Below the pieces are notes generated by a model that did no database searches, was not told the origin of the DNA, and saw nothing but the letters and a program-made list of their open reading frames with translations. From contig CAADRB010000025.1 of the NCBI GenBank assembly GCA_900708905.1, forward strand, positions 589,146 to 653,145: a stretch of 64,000 nucleotides of DNA, in the 5' to 3' direction. Source of the stretch: Hymenolepis diminuta. Lineage: Eukaryota; Platyhelminthes; Cestoda; Cyclophyllidea; Hymenolepididae. The position numbers were made by a program, and so were the translations under genes. Of the stretch, positions 1 to 11,160 are shown in pieces (the first letter of the stretch is position 1; each line of letters starts with the position of its first letter).

Positions 1-2128
1 AAAAAAACATTTTATTTTTTCACCTACGAAGGGTTCGATGAATGCATGTATGGAATTTGCAGGGTTCGGTACCACCAAAAAGGTTAAGAACCACTGGTTT
101 ATGTGCATGACCATCGGTCGGATGAATGTCGATGGCTAAACTTGGGAACGTCATCGTAACTATCATTCATAAAAAATAATCGAAACTGGAAATTGGTCCT
201 CAGGATATCATCTTGGATGCCTTTAGCCTCTCACCGCTTGGAAATAAGAGAACGTCAGAATGTCAGCCCAGCAGTCAACAAAACCTTCATTCATAAGGGC
301 CTAGAAAATCTCATAAAAAATTCCAGGTGAATCCAACATTCAAGCGCTTCGAAGGAAAACTTTTACTAGAAGTGTTGGAAAAAATGGCAACTTAATTCCG
401 CGTTTTTTGGTGGGCTATAAGGTTATTACCAATTAGCTACTCAGACCAACGCAACTGTATTGCAAAAATAAAAAAAAAATTTATCAGTTACAGAAGGTAA
501 TTATTTTCAATCCCAAATTAAGACTGGAAACCGCTTTACGTTCATCAGTAAAAACTAAGCAAACATTGCTCATCTGGAAGCAGTCACGTATGATAACATG
601 GAGAGCTATTTATTGAAAAAAAACACAAAATATCTTTAATCGAATGGGACGTCCTAAGCTGAATTGATCTTCATAGTATACAGTTTTAATTAAATAACTT
701 TAACCCCGTTAGAAGATAATGGCTAATTACATTGATTAAACAAATTTTAATTGGGTTGGACGATTATTATTAACACCTTACAGATACCGAGATAAGTAGA
801 AAAACAGGAATTGCATGTTCGTGGTGATTTGAAAAATTCATGCAACATTCTATCAATCACCAAACTAGTGATCATTTAATCAAAATTGACCTTGCGCCAT
901 ACTCTTACTTGAATACCAATCTCCGTAATGGAAGGTTATTGTCCTCTAAAATCCCTTAGCTTGTTATGGATAAGATTATGTAACAGACATAAGCTATTTA
1001 TGCTTCATACATGATTTTTAAATACATTGAAGTTGGTATCTGTTATAATCTGCTATTCTCTGTAGGATACCGCAACCGACTCTTAGATTCCCTAAAACAT
1101 TGCACTAGTTACAAACACGACCCGACAACACCACAACACAAAACGACCCAAACCACTATATCAACACACCACTCACGTTTTTGTATCGATATATAAGACA
1201 CAAGATATAGGGCGCCGCCATTAATGGCGACGAAACCGAAACTAAAATTTAAACTAATCAATCATTTCTTTCTTTCATACCACCAATCATAAGCCACCCC
1301 ATGGAGAGAACCAATGAAGGCCAACGTGGGAGAGCCAACCATCGAGACGACTCCCGGAAAAAAGCCTGGATACGAAGACAGGCTGTAATACCACGTTCCG
1401 GCATGCAAGTAACTACCCTCTGCCCGTGGCCTCCAGCTTTACTCTCCGACATCCCTACACCTATCTTCCCACTGTCTAATCAGATTTATCCTACTCCAAA
1501 TTTGCTGTACCCTTTGTGCTTAATAAATTTCTCTTCTAACTGACCTTGGTTCTCCTGTCAAATTCCGGAGGATCTAATGGTAGGTCGATTTATATTATGC
1601 GCCATTTACAATCGTAATGTAAATAGATTCGTTCAAATAAATGGAAAAAATAAAAAGAGAAGCAGGAATTAAAGAGTGGAAAATAAGGTATCTTACATAT
1701 AAGAATTATATTTGGATAAAACATGATTTTCTTATATGTAATAGTATCCATAATGGAAATGTATTTTATAAAAGCAAAAATGCTCAAAATTGTGCATAAG
1801 TAAGTTCCTGAGAAGGGTCATATAATGGAATTCTAATGATAAATCCTTTTGACAATTCCAAATGCATTCATTTATGCAATTACGATATACACGATATTAC
1901 GTATGTATAAAGCATAAAATAAATAAATCCTACATTATATCTCAAATAATCTAAAAATATTTTAGAAATATAGCCAATTGACAAAAAATATTAGAGCCAT
2001 GATACATTAAAAGTTGTTATAAATAGTAATAATATAAAGCAAAATCTCTAAGTTACGATTGGTCAACTTTTAGGGGGTTGTTTCGAATACTTCTCGTACA
2101 GATAAAGTCGGGGCGGCTTGCCACTTGC
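1..2128. other. Gene-poor flank with an LTR-like patch
   Basis: No open frame here looks coding. The DNA is AT-rich apart from about 1180-1560, which is distinctly richer in G+C. That patch has a TATA-like tatataag near 1189 and an AATAAA near 1523, the layout of a worn LTR or other short mobile unit. Nothing else is recognised. Confidence 0.5.
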
Positions 2129-2908
2129 ATGGTTGCGTGTGCTCGTAAGAGGAAACGAAGAGTAACTAAACGCAAGGTCAAAATGACTTTACCTCCCTCA
2201 TCGAACAACTATTCAAATGTCACAACTGGTAAATTTTTGTTACTGATTTATGAATAAACCTAGGCCTACAAATGTTGAGGGATTCCACGTTTCCTGCCGG
2301 TCCCATAGCCTTGGATTGCGAAATGGTAGGTGTTGGTGTGAATAGGGAAAGCGCTTTAGCCAGAGCTACAATAGTCGCTTATGATGGCACTGTTTTATAT
2401 GATGTTATTTGCAAACCATGTGGGGTTATTACAGATTACCGGACCCGTTACAGCGGTATCCGACCCGCAGATATGGCCCGAGCAATCCCTTTCTCGGCTG
2501 TTCAGGATGAAGTTAAACAAATAGTTAAAGTAATTTTCTATTTCTTCTGCCACTTTAAACCATATATTATCTGTTCATTCTTAAGCGTGTTATTTTCAGG
2601 ATAGGATTATCGTTGGTCATGCATTGAAACATGATTTCAAAGTGCTTAATCTGATTCACCCCGAAGAATTAATTCGAGATACCTCCACAGCTCCTTATGC
2701 GAAAACGAGGGCCCTCATAAATGGCAATGCGACTAATGTACCCCTAAGGCGTTTAGCTTACATATTACTCGGTGTACAGATCCAGATGGGAGAACACAAT
2801 TCCGTTGAGGATGCTCAAGCTAATATGGAGATTTATAAACTAGTTGAGAAGGAATGGGAAGCCGGTATTAATCAATCCGTCAGAAAACGTGGTGTTAGAG
2901 AAAACTAG
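2129..2908 (+). CDS. REXO4: REXO4-type 3'-5' RNA exonuclease, short form
   Basis: Three exons, 2129-2228, 2264-2529 and 2600-2908, join in frame to give 224 residues. Both introns are GT-AG and only 35 and 70 bp long. The protein is a DEDDh exonuclease of the REXO4/ISG20 group: Exo I is ALDCEMVGVG with D51 and E53, Exo II is VGHALKHDF with D134, and Exo III is EHNSVEDA with H188 and D193, so the full catalytic set is present. The family trims the 3' ends of RNA and REXO4 is nucleolar. Here the N-terminus before the domain is only about 45 residues, against roughly 240 in human REXO4, but it is very basic (KRKRR, KRK), which would suit nuclear import. The start at 2129 is chosen because the 35-bp intron links it in frame to the domain. 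ISG20-like identity is the alternative; the SGIRPADM and RRLAYILLG stretches favour REXO4. Confidence 0.9.
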
Positions 2909-4336
2909 TGGAAGTGTTCCATCTCATCCAGAAGAGATCAGCGATCCCCTTCCGCTAGATATCTCCGATTCAGACCTTCTACGTGACAATGTTATTTGGG
3001 AGCCTATAAAATGTAATACCGCATCGACGGATATAAACATATAAAGATGTAACTTTCTTTCTTTTTGTAAAGCGTTTGCTAATTAAAGTTTTTATTTATT
3101 AATACATACTGAAACAGACACTGATTTTAAAGTAGTTACAATTCCGATAGCATAGGCACTTTAAGGGTCTGGTCAAGGTATGCCTTGAGCTATTATCCCT
3201 TCAGAACTAATGATCTTTCTAAAGGTAGTAGAATAAAACAAAATAAAAAGACCAATGGTTGAAGTGGGAGTAAATGAGATGGGAGTTTAGGAGGGTATTT
3301 GGAACTGGGAAGAAGCCTCAGTACTAAGCAAGTGTAATCCGGGTCGCGATTTAGTTTAGGTACAATGAGGGGGTCGTGTTCGTCAATGTGCAAAAGATAA
3401 AAGTCTTATCCACTAATTAAGACGTGCAAAGATACGCGTCAGTTGGTGACAACACAGTTCCATTCTCTTCTACTTCTATGCAGGGATTTTTGTGAGAGAA
3501 ACATCGTTCAGGTAAGATTCTCAACTTCAAATAGTGAAATTTCGGCGATGTTATGTCGGTAGGAAGTTTGTAATTTTGCAGAAGTACTGACTTAAAAGGT
3601 ATGTTATCTAAGAGGCGCTTCAAGCAAGTAATTTCGGCGTTTAGAGGTCTATCACTGTAATGAAAGTGGTACCTGGTGTATTGGATATGCAACCAAGGTA
3701 ATATCGTGTTTGCTGAGCTTTCTGTTATCGTTTTTTTGGAAATAAGGGATCACCAGGGCATATTTCCGGAAAAAGTATGTCGATTTTTGAGAGTTCCAAT
3801 TCTAAGCGGAAAATTTAGTGGAGACGAATTGTATTCATACTCTGTTGGATTAATAGTGTCTTGGAGCGATTGCATCTTTATCCTATCTCTCTCAGAACCT
3901 GAGTCAATGTTAGCCTACAGGTATTTAGTGGGCAGAGATCACAGTGCCAAAAAATCAGACTTCATAGTACTATAATAGTTAAGAAGGAGACTTAATTTAC
4001 AAAATGGGGGGTTACATTTCATTTAACTTTTAAACATGTTTAAATTAAAGGGTTTGATAAAATGGATTGCCCATTTCCCCGTATTGTGTTGATATGTAAC
4101 CCTACATTTTTCCGCTCATGCTTTCCCCCGTTCTCACTAAAACTCTCAATAAACACAACCACTATGCTACTTTCCCTGGCTTGCTTTCCTCTAACCAAAC
4201 CTTGACGTTCTATGCATTCTTGCCACGGCAAACAATTAAAATCTCACAAAGCCAGTTCAATACAAAGAATTGGAGTATCAAAATGAGAAACTACATTTTA
4301 TTACATATAATATTTACAAATATTCAAGAGATTGTT
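2909..4336. other. Intergenic region between REXO4 and LSM7
   Basis: The two genes converge here. An AATTAAA about 170 bp after the REXO4 stop is a possible poly(A) signal. Around 3240-3370 is a purine-rich patch that loosely resembles sequence near 13260-13360. The minus strand has an AATAAA about 40 bp beyond the LSM7 stop. No further coding sequence is seen. Confidence 0.5.
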
Positions 4337-5784
4337 TTATTCTTGAGGAATAAATGGGTTGGAGATTGCTTCCATTCCGTCGGCAGGACAAACTAGTTCC
4401 ACTGAAGGGCCTCTGGAAAAAAAATTCTCATTAGGAGTGTTCTTACCGTAAAAATCGAAAGCTTGGCATAGTATTTTTAAATAAGGAAAGTGGTATCATG
4501 GGGTTTCTTGCTATTTCAGAGAAAAGTATGGGGTCAATCGCTGAATAAACCCCACATTCCATTGAATGTGTTCTAATCTTTCCTCGAATCGAGGCCTATC
4601 AAGGAACAAAACATTTCTAAAGCCATCAAGGATATTGTTGACAGTAATTGGCTTAGGTAGAGGGAAGTTGCATCGGAGATTCTGTAACGAGAAACTCGTA
4701 TACTACTACAGAATTAACCAGTGCAATAGGTCATTTATGTCACTGGGTTTGCACTGATATACCGCATGACTTTGCAGACGTCCACGTTGTCCTCTGCACT
4801 GTTTTCCAAAACCCAGCTTTAGAGGAGTAAATGTGTCTCAGGGTATATTAACTGAAATCTAACCGCATTTTAACGAGTTCCGACTTCATAACCTCTGGCT
4901 TAACGGTAACAACACATATGCCATCAGTCATGGATTTCTCCAATTATTATTTTTACTGTATCGAAGTTTTAGTGAGCCATAAAATAGAAAAAGTTCATTG
5001 ACGGACAGTTCAAGTCCCCATTTTTTTGAATAAATCATTAAAACGAGTAACTAGCAAACTGAAGAAAAAACCGTATAGATTCCACATAACAACCTTATAA
5101 CCTTAGAATAGAGGGGCAGGTCATTGGTATTGCTTATGAGGAACTCGCGTTCTGCAGACATAGCCAATTAAGCTAACTATTTCACTGACTTTGCAAATGA
5201 GCATGTTACCCACTGGTGCACCATTCAATTGAAATAGGAAATCAATACTACACATTCTTTAAACCAGGGGCAAAATGAAAACAGACACATATTGGTTATT
5301 ACCGACCAATTCTAAGCAAACATCAGATGCGAAACTATTGAAGATTCGACCACCACAAACCCAGAGATGATGCACTAAATAACACGTAGCGAATGTTATA
5401 AAATATATGTGAATAGAAGATTATCATGGAATCATGACTCCACGACATAAATTATGGTGAGTGTAGGATTCTTATAAGCCCTGCCAGGACTTTGAAAAAC
5501 GCAGAATTCGTTAATTTATGAAAAATTTAAGCTGAATGTTGAGATTAAACGTACCGACAAACAACAAGTCCAAGTTCACGAGTGTCCTCAGTGATTTGTG
5601 AAGGTTCAGCAGGATCACGGAGATACTCAACAGTGTTATCGAGAACCATGTTTTGGAGGTTGTCACAGCCCTTCAGAATTCCTGTGGCCTCACGCCCACC
5701 ACTGAATTTAACTCTTATGCGTTTATCCAAATAACGATTTAAATCCATAATGGATTCCTTTCTGGGACGTTGATTGAGAGACAT
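4337..5784 (-). CDS. LSM7: U6 snRNA-associated Sm-like protein LSm7
   Basis: Two exons on the minus strand, 5784-5555 and 4412-4337, are joined across a 1142-bp GT-AG intron with a GTACGT donor. They encode 101 residues, against 103 in human LSm7. The first exon gives the Sm1 fold (RIRVKFSGGREATGILKG, then MVLDNTVEYLRDP and TEDTRELGLVVCR). The second exon completes Sm2 and the typical tail (GPSVELVCPADGMEAISNPF), which settles both the orthology and the splice. LSm7 is a subunit of the nuclear LSm2-8 ring that binds the U-rich 3' end of U6 snRNA, and of the cytoplasmic LSm1-7 ring in mRNA decapping and decay. The chosen start is the Met nine codons into the open frame; its short hydrophilic leader matches the family better than the upstream Met. 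The gene is divergent from the G-alpha-like gene. Confidence 0.95.
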
Positions 5785-6162
5785 TATCTTAAAATGCAAA
5801 TAGTACAAATAAAAAAACGAATAATGAAATGAGTATTATATTGTACTGTAATGTATAATGTACAAGATTATTATATAAATACGATAATATTTACACTAGA
5901 CCTCACAAATACGAAAGGGACGAAGACAATAAATGAAGCAAGTGATTAGGCTCCTCACCAACTCTGAGAATTTGCATCATGTTGTAAAAGTTGATACGCA
6001 ATCATTTACACTCTAATAAAAATCTATTCAAAATAATTAAATAAAATACCTTTAAATATTGAAAGCTCAATCTAATAATGTAACGTTCATGGCAATCTTG
6101 TTTTTTGTTATAATTTTGTTTAGGTTATATAGTTGTGAACACTTATTTGAAATATTTGGCTC
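5785..6162. promoter_or_regulatory. Shared divergent upstream interval of LSM7 and the G-alpha-like gene
   Basis: The start codons of LSM7 (minus) and the G-alpha-like gene (plus) lie 378 bp apart with no coding sequence between. The interval is AT-rich with several TATA-like runs but no recognisable site that can be assigned. It is called regulatory from its position only. Confidence 0.4.
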
Positions 6163-9100
6163 ATGATCGCGAACCTGCAATGCTTTCAGAGGAGGTCAAA
6201 AAGATGTGACGCGAAAACTGTTTCACTTGACATTGATGATTTTATTAAGATTGAAGGCGAAGAATTTAATCGAATTTTGCGGATAATTATCTTGGGTTGG
6301 TATTTTATGTTTTGTGAAATCTACTTCGTTAGGTAACGAATCTTCAGGTCGCAATACGTTCTACAACCAAATAAAGTAATGCAAAATAAACTTATAATGA
6401 AAGAATTTTGAATGATGCTTCCTTTTCTAAAAGCTATTTGCATTCAATTCGGGAAATTATTTATGCAAACTTAACGATGAATATCCTTTGTGCTCTGCGG
6501 AATTTTGGAACCTCGGGATTGGATTTTGAGAAACCTAATTCAATTGTACCTACGTATTTTTATAAAATAATTTTCTAGGGAGTTGTACAGTTTCTATTTC
6601 AAAATTCATCCAAGTTGAAATATGGTGATATTTCACCGAGTATTTTTGAGGCCTTAAAGCATCTCAGAGATGATTGTCAGTTTCGCAATTTTGTTAGAAC
6701 TAATTTATCCGAGTCAGCACTTATTACAGATTAGTAAGTCGAATTTTAGTACCTTTTTTTCCGAAGCTTCTTTTCCTCTCTTGAACGACTTATCCAAAAT
6801 GATTACCTTCCAACCCGAGATGACATCTTGAATATAAAGTGTGGACAGTTTGGTTTGCTTGAAGAAATAATCCATCGCAATAAGTTATCTTTCAGGTATG
6901 CATTTTTTAGCATGATTGCTTTATTTTTTATTCAGATTTATCAGCCCTTCAATGAGTCGGTCGAGTTTAAATAAATTATCCTACTATTTTGACTGTGTCG
7001 ATGCCGTCATCTTTGTAGTGTCCCTATCTGATTACGACGTCAATGTGGATGCTTCTAACGAAAAAGTATGTCATTGATTTTATTTTCAAATTAATAATTC
7101 TATTATCTGATTTACAATAAGATCAATATAGCTGAGACAGTTTTATGGTTTTCATTTACAGAAGCTAATTCTTTAAAACTCATTTGTATTATTGATGTCA
7201 AGCTTTTTATATCTTTTCTCTTCATTTGCACATTTTCTCTTCACTAAATTATTCACACTAAATTATTCTTCACTAAATAAATTATGATTTTGTTTTAAAC
7301 ATATTAAATTTAAATTATCAAACAATAGGTAAAATAAGACAAATAAGTATATTCGGATAATGTCATTAATTCATGAGGGTTGCTTGTGCAGCAATTTGCC
7401 GCTCATGTAACTTAACACTGACCTCATGTGTGACAGAATTCCAAAAAATACTGAGAGGGGTATTAATTAATGCTTTAGGGAGTCAAAATGAGCTATTTAG
7501 ATGGAATTAAACTCTATCAGGTCCTGCATTATAAAATCCCCAATTTCTTCTCCTTAGCTTTATATTCATTACTATTTATTCATTCCTGTTAACTTTCACC
7601 TCAATAAATTTAATTCTAAAATAAAATTATTTCAGTCGAATGATGATCCCTCTTTTAAGTTTTCTAATTTTGCTATAAAATTATTATTTTTTTAAGGCTT
7701 TCTATTATTATAACAAATTAGCATTTTCATAATCTAATATAGAACGCAACCTTGACTTTTTCAAGCATCAAAACATCATTTTCCACAGAATATACTATGT
7801 CGAACTTATTTAAAAGTGATATTGCTACAAATCTTTGGAAAGTAGAATAGTGTTTATTATTGTTGTTGATATTTCGGTAAAATCTTTATTTTAAGTGAAC
7901 TATTTGAAGTAAATACATAATACGTAACAATTGTCTCATTTCTTCCATATAAAATATATTTTATAATGATGAGTACATTTTTTAAAGATCATATCACATA
8001 TACGCATTTGATGCAAAGCTTACAGATTTTATTAGATTGAGGAGAGAGGGAGAGAGAGCTCTGCGAGGCGTTATAATAACGCGTTCACTTCGATATTATT
8101 TTCCAGCTTTGACTTGTAACGTTTAGTTCCGAAGCCCTTATTCAAGGAAACATTTTCTCTCCTTTTTGTTGAACTGCCTAGAATTGGGAATTATTCTATG
8201 AAAGTACACATCCAGCAGCGAAATAAAAAAGAAGAGTTGTTACATGGCCAATTTCTTCTTTACACGCTTGTATTCGACGAGAATATTTTAAGCTAAGTAC
8301 GTTCGAGCAGTATCACTACCATCCACTAAATACATTTAACAATTTTATTTCTTCCACTGTACTCCTGTGCACTGATCTCGCTATGTTGAAGATTTCCTAT
8401 TCAGTCTTCCAATTTCTCTTAAGATCATTATAAAATAAAAAATTATTTTCCAAATCCATTACTTCGGAACCAGGATTAACCGTTTACACCATTGGATATT
8501 CACTGACGGGAACTGATCTCGTGATCTTTGATTTAATGGAGGTGCAACCATCGCACATTGTCTACACTTTTTAATTTAATAGCAAAAATTAATGATAATT
8601 TATTCTTTATATTAAATGTGATCGAAACAGATAGATCATATTTATCTAAATAGGGAGAAAATCAAAATATGCCAATTTCTTTCTTGATATTTGAATCGTA
8701 TCCTTTTTCTCTCGTGAAGTTAAACGAGCTTAGAGATCAATTTGTATAGAAAATTTGCACTGATTGTAGTTTTTTTTATTGCCACCTCTTGCAAACCGGT
8801 TCCAAAGGACAGCATACATTTCAAATTCCCTAAGATAAAATTTACGCGCTGACAAAGTCCCAATCTTCACTGCCGAAGAAGGCTTAGCTGGAGAATGGAT
8901 TTGTAGATGTGATAATAGCTTAAATGTCTTAGAAAAACTTTAACCAATGCTATTTTTGGATGTTGGATTTCTAACAGGGCAACCACTAGTAAATGGATGT
9001 ACATTTTCAAACTAAATCTCTAAAGTTTTCTGCCGTTTCTTTATAGCTGAAACTTCGGGATGACATGGACTTCTTTGCATCGATTTGCAATAGCAAATGG

Positions 9101-9203
9101 TTTGCAAAATGCACTTCCATTTTCCTCATTCTCAACAAAGTCGATATTTTTCAACGAAAATTGCCGAAATCTCCTTTGAAAATCTGCTTTCCTGACTACA
9201 GAG
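6163..9203 (+). CDS. Degenerate heterotrimeric G-protein alpha subunit (exons 1-7)
   Basis: Seven exons, 6163-6295, 6333-6375, 6434-6545, 6579-6733, 6767-6895, 6936-7065 and 9047-9203, join with consistent phases and GT-AG introns of 37, 58, 33, 33, 40 and 1981 bp, giving 286 residues. From the P-loop onward they align almost colinearly with G-alpha: helical domain (YLHSIREIIYANL, YGDISPSIFEALKHL), TDYFFSSLERLIQNDYLPTR, then DAVIFVVSLSDYD, ICNSKWF and LILNKVD. The nucleotide site is broken. The P-loop reads GNESSGRNT (R51 where the invariant Lys lies), the switch I Arg and Mg-binding Thr are K172 and Q175, and DVGGQ is SPSMS (194-198). Only NKVD (264-267) is intact. There is no Gly2, so no myristoylation site. 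The frame ends in a donor at 9204; the G5 exon was not found and may lie in the N gap. Open frames and good splice sites in all seven exons argue against a simple pseudogene, but expression is unknown. Confidence 0.85.
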
Positions 9204-9539
9204 GTATGCCATATTAATCTTTGAATGGCTTTTAATTCGCCATATTTAATTCACTGAAATGAATAGCCACCTAAATTTATTGGTATTAGCAGATTAACTA
9301 TCGTATTTTGGAATTTAAATTAGTGGAAGTCAATGGTATTTTTTCCAGCAGGATGTTTGAAGTAATAATTACATTTTATTATTAAATCAAATTATTTAAT
9401 AATTCATTATTTTGCAAACTCCGAACTTAAAAAGTCACGTATGACATAACATTTTACTTGAAATTCGATTTGTGCGTAAGTGTTCATCTGAAGTTTGTAG
9501 CAGATACCACATAAATTAGTACTTGATTAAACCTTTTCA

Positions 9540-9815
9540 ATCCTGTTAGAAGGTCATCTAGCTGCAGATAAGTACAATTGGACTCTGGCAGAGACCTTTT
9601 GTACGAATGGCCCCCAAAATTGGCTAGGCTACGTCCAAAGTAGCAAGAACTCAGGAGGTATCGTGTGGAGAGTCTACTGCAACAAAGCTTGGTAATTGAG
9701 AAATAATATTAGAATTGATCACTGATTGGCACGATCGCGTTTACTCGAGGCTCGTCGGTAGCACGTGCGCACATTCCAGAATGCTTTAGCGCGTGTGAAA
9801 TTGCTTTGGTCACCG
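9540..9815 (-). mobile_element. TRIM-like LTR repeat, family A copy 1
   Basis: Read on the minus strand this stretch carries the family hallmarks in order: CATTCTGGAATGTGCGCACG, CCAATCAGTGATCA, TGCAGTAGACTCTCC, and a cTACTTTgg block. The same order occurs near 19790, 29370 and 61890. It has no coding capacity. It sits in the presumed intron after exon 7 of the G-alpha-like gene. Confidence 0.7.
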
Positions 9816-9819
9816 TTGG

Positions 9820-9990
9820 TAAAGTAGTACGGTCCACAAGTTTCCTTGACTTGGGTCTCTATTATGGAACTTATGATCTCGAGTTTTGCATAACAGTTCT
9901 TGAGGGTTTTTGTGTCGATCAGGGGAGTATTACTGTAATGATCTTTATCCTCAAAAAATTGTTTCATGAAACAGGTTGTAACAGAAGTTA
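9820..9990 (-). repeat. Repeat fragment with a KNCYA-coding box
   Basis: The minus strand reads IDTKTLKNCYAKL. A matching IDVRTIKNCYANL is found near 36730. The similarity at protein level suggests a remnant of a dispersed element, probably internal sequence attached to the adjoining LTR-like repeat. The source protein is not recognised. Confidence 0.45.
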
Positions 9991-10034
9991 TGTCCATTTT
10001 TTCAATTTGAACATTTTGTCAAAAATACATTTAT

Positions 10035-11160
10035 TTAGTGTTCAACATAGTCACCATCCTCATTAATCACATCTTTCCATCTTGCCACAAGCTTTCTCAT
10101 TCCTTCGTCATAGNNNNNNNNNNNNNNNNNNNNNNNNNNNNNNNNNNNNNNNNNNNNNNNNNNNNNNNNNNNNNNNNNNNNNNNNNNNNNNNNNNNNNNN
10201 NNNNNNNNNNNNNNNNNNNNNNNNNNNNNNNNNNNNNNNNNNNNNNNNNNNNNNNNNNNNNNNNNNNNNNNNNNNNNNNNNNNNNNNNNNNNNNNNNNNN
10301 NNNNNNNNNNNNNNNNNNNNNNNNNNNNNNNNNNNNNNNNNNNNNNNNNNNNNNNNNNNNNNNNNNNNNNNNNNNNNNNNNNNNNNNNNNNNNNNNNNNN
10401 NNNNNNNNNNNNNNNNNNNNNNNNNNNNNNNNNNNNNNNNNNNNNNNNNNNNNNNNNNNNNNNNNNNNNNNNNNNNNNNNNNNNNNNNNNNNNNNNNNNN
10501 NNNNNNNNNNNNNNNNNNNNNNNNNNNNNNNNNNNNNNNNNNNNNNNNNNNNNNNNNNNNNNNNNNNNNNNNNNNNNNNNNNNNNNNNNNNNNNNNNNNN
10601 NNNNNNNNNNNNNNNNNNNNNNNNNNNNNNNNNNNNNNNNNNNNNNNNNNNNNNNNNNNNNNNNNNNNNNNNNNNNNNNNNNNNNNNNNNNNNNNNNNNN
10701 NNNNNNNNNNNNNNNNNNNNNNNNNNNNNNNNNNNNNNNNNNNNNNNNNNNNNNNNNNNNNNNNNNNNNNNNNNNNNNNNNNNNNNNNNNNNNNNCAAAT
10801 CGTGTGGAGGGACGCATTTCCCAGCCTTTGAGACTCTCCCAGCCAAGTCTTTTCATTTCCCCATATATGGCCATATGGTCACATGGCGGCCTACGTTCAA
10901 GATTTTGCTCAGTTCTCTAGTACTGCTAGTTGCATTTCCATCAATGCCAACTTGCAACTGCTCAGAATTGAGTTCTTTTGAGCATCCTGCTCTCGGTTCG
11001 CCTCTCTCGTCTTTCAGGCTGAGGTCGTCCTTTTCGAAATCACCTGTAGAAAACCACCTTCTGCGAGTCTTTTCATTCACAACATCATTTCCATAGGTGT
11101 CTTTGAGTGTTTCTGCTGCTGCTGCTGCTTCTGTTGCCGCTGAGCTTGACGTATTTCCTT
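10035..11160 (-). pseudogene. Mariner transposase, frameshifted and interrupted by an assembly gap
   Basis: On the minus strand the 5' part, near 11140-10853, reads AETLKDTYGNDVVNEKTRRR then WFSTGDFEKDDLSLKDE and a helix-turn-helix (TRELSKILNVGRHVTI), as in mariner transposases. A one-base frameshift near 10865 moves the reading into MKRLGWESLKGWEM. After the 682 N, the last codons (GMRKLVARWKDVINEDGDY, stop at 10035-10037) match the mariner C-terminus. The total span is about what one full transposase of some 345 residues would need, so the N run probably hides a single element. The catalytic Asp residues fall in the gap. The N-terminal side includes a short Ala run encoded by a GCT/AGC repeat (about 11110-11135). 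Terminal inverted repeats were not identified with certainty. Confidence 0.85.
10114..10795. other. Assembly gap (682 N)
   Basis: An unbroken run of N. Mariner coding sequence on both sides in the same orientation indicates the gap lies inside the transposon, where repeat copies probably blocked assembly. Confidence 1.

Noticed and set aside
1258..1543. Two overlapping frames of 64 and 80 codons in a GC-rich patch
   Set aside because: Both strands are open because the patch is stop-poor; no homology or splice context. Better explained as an LTR-like repeat.
9349..9365. Short exon after tttttccag giving AGCLK and a stop directly after G-alpha exon 7
   Set aside because: In phase, but it would be a five-codon end with no supporting poly(A) signal.
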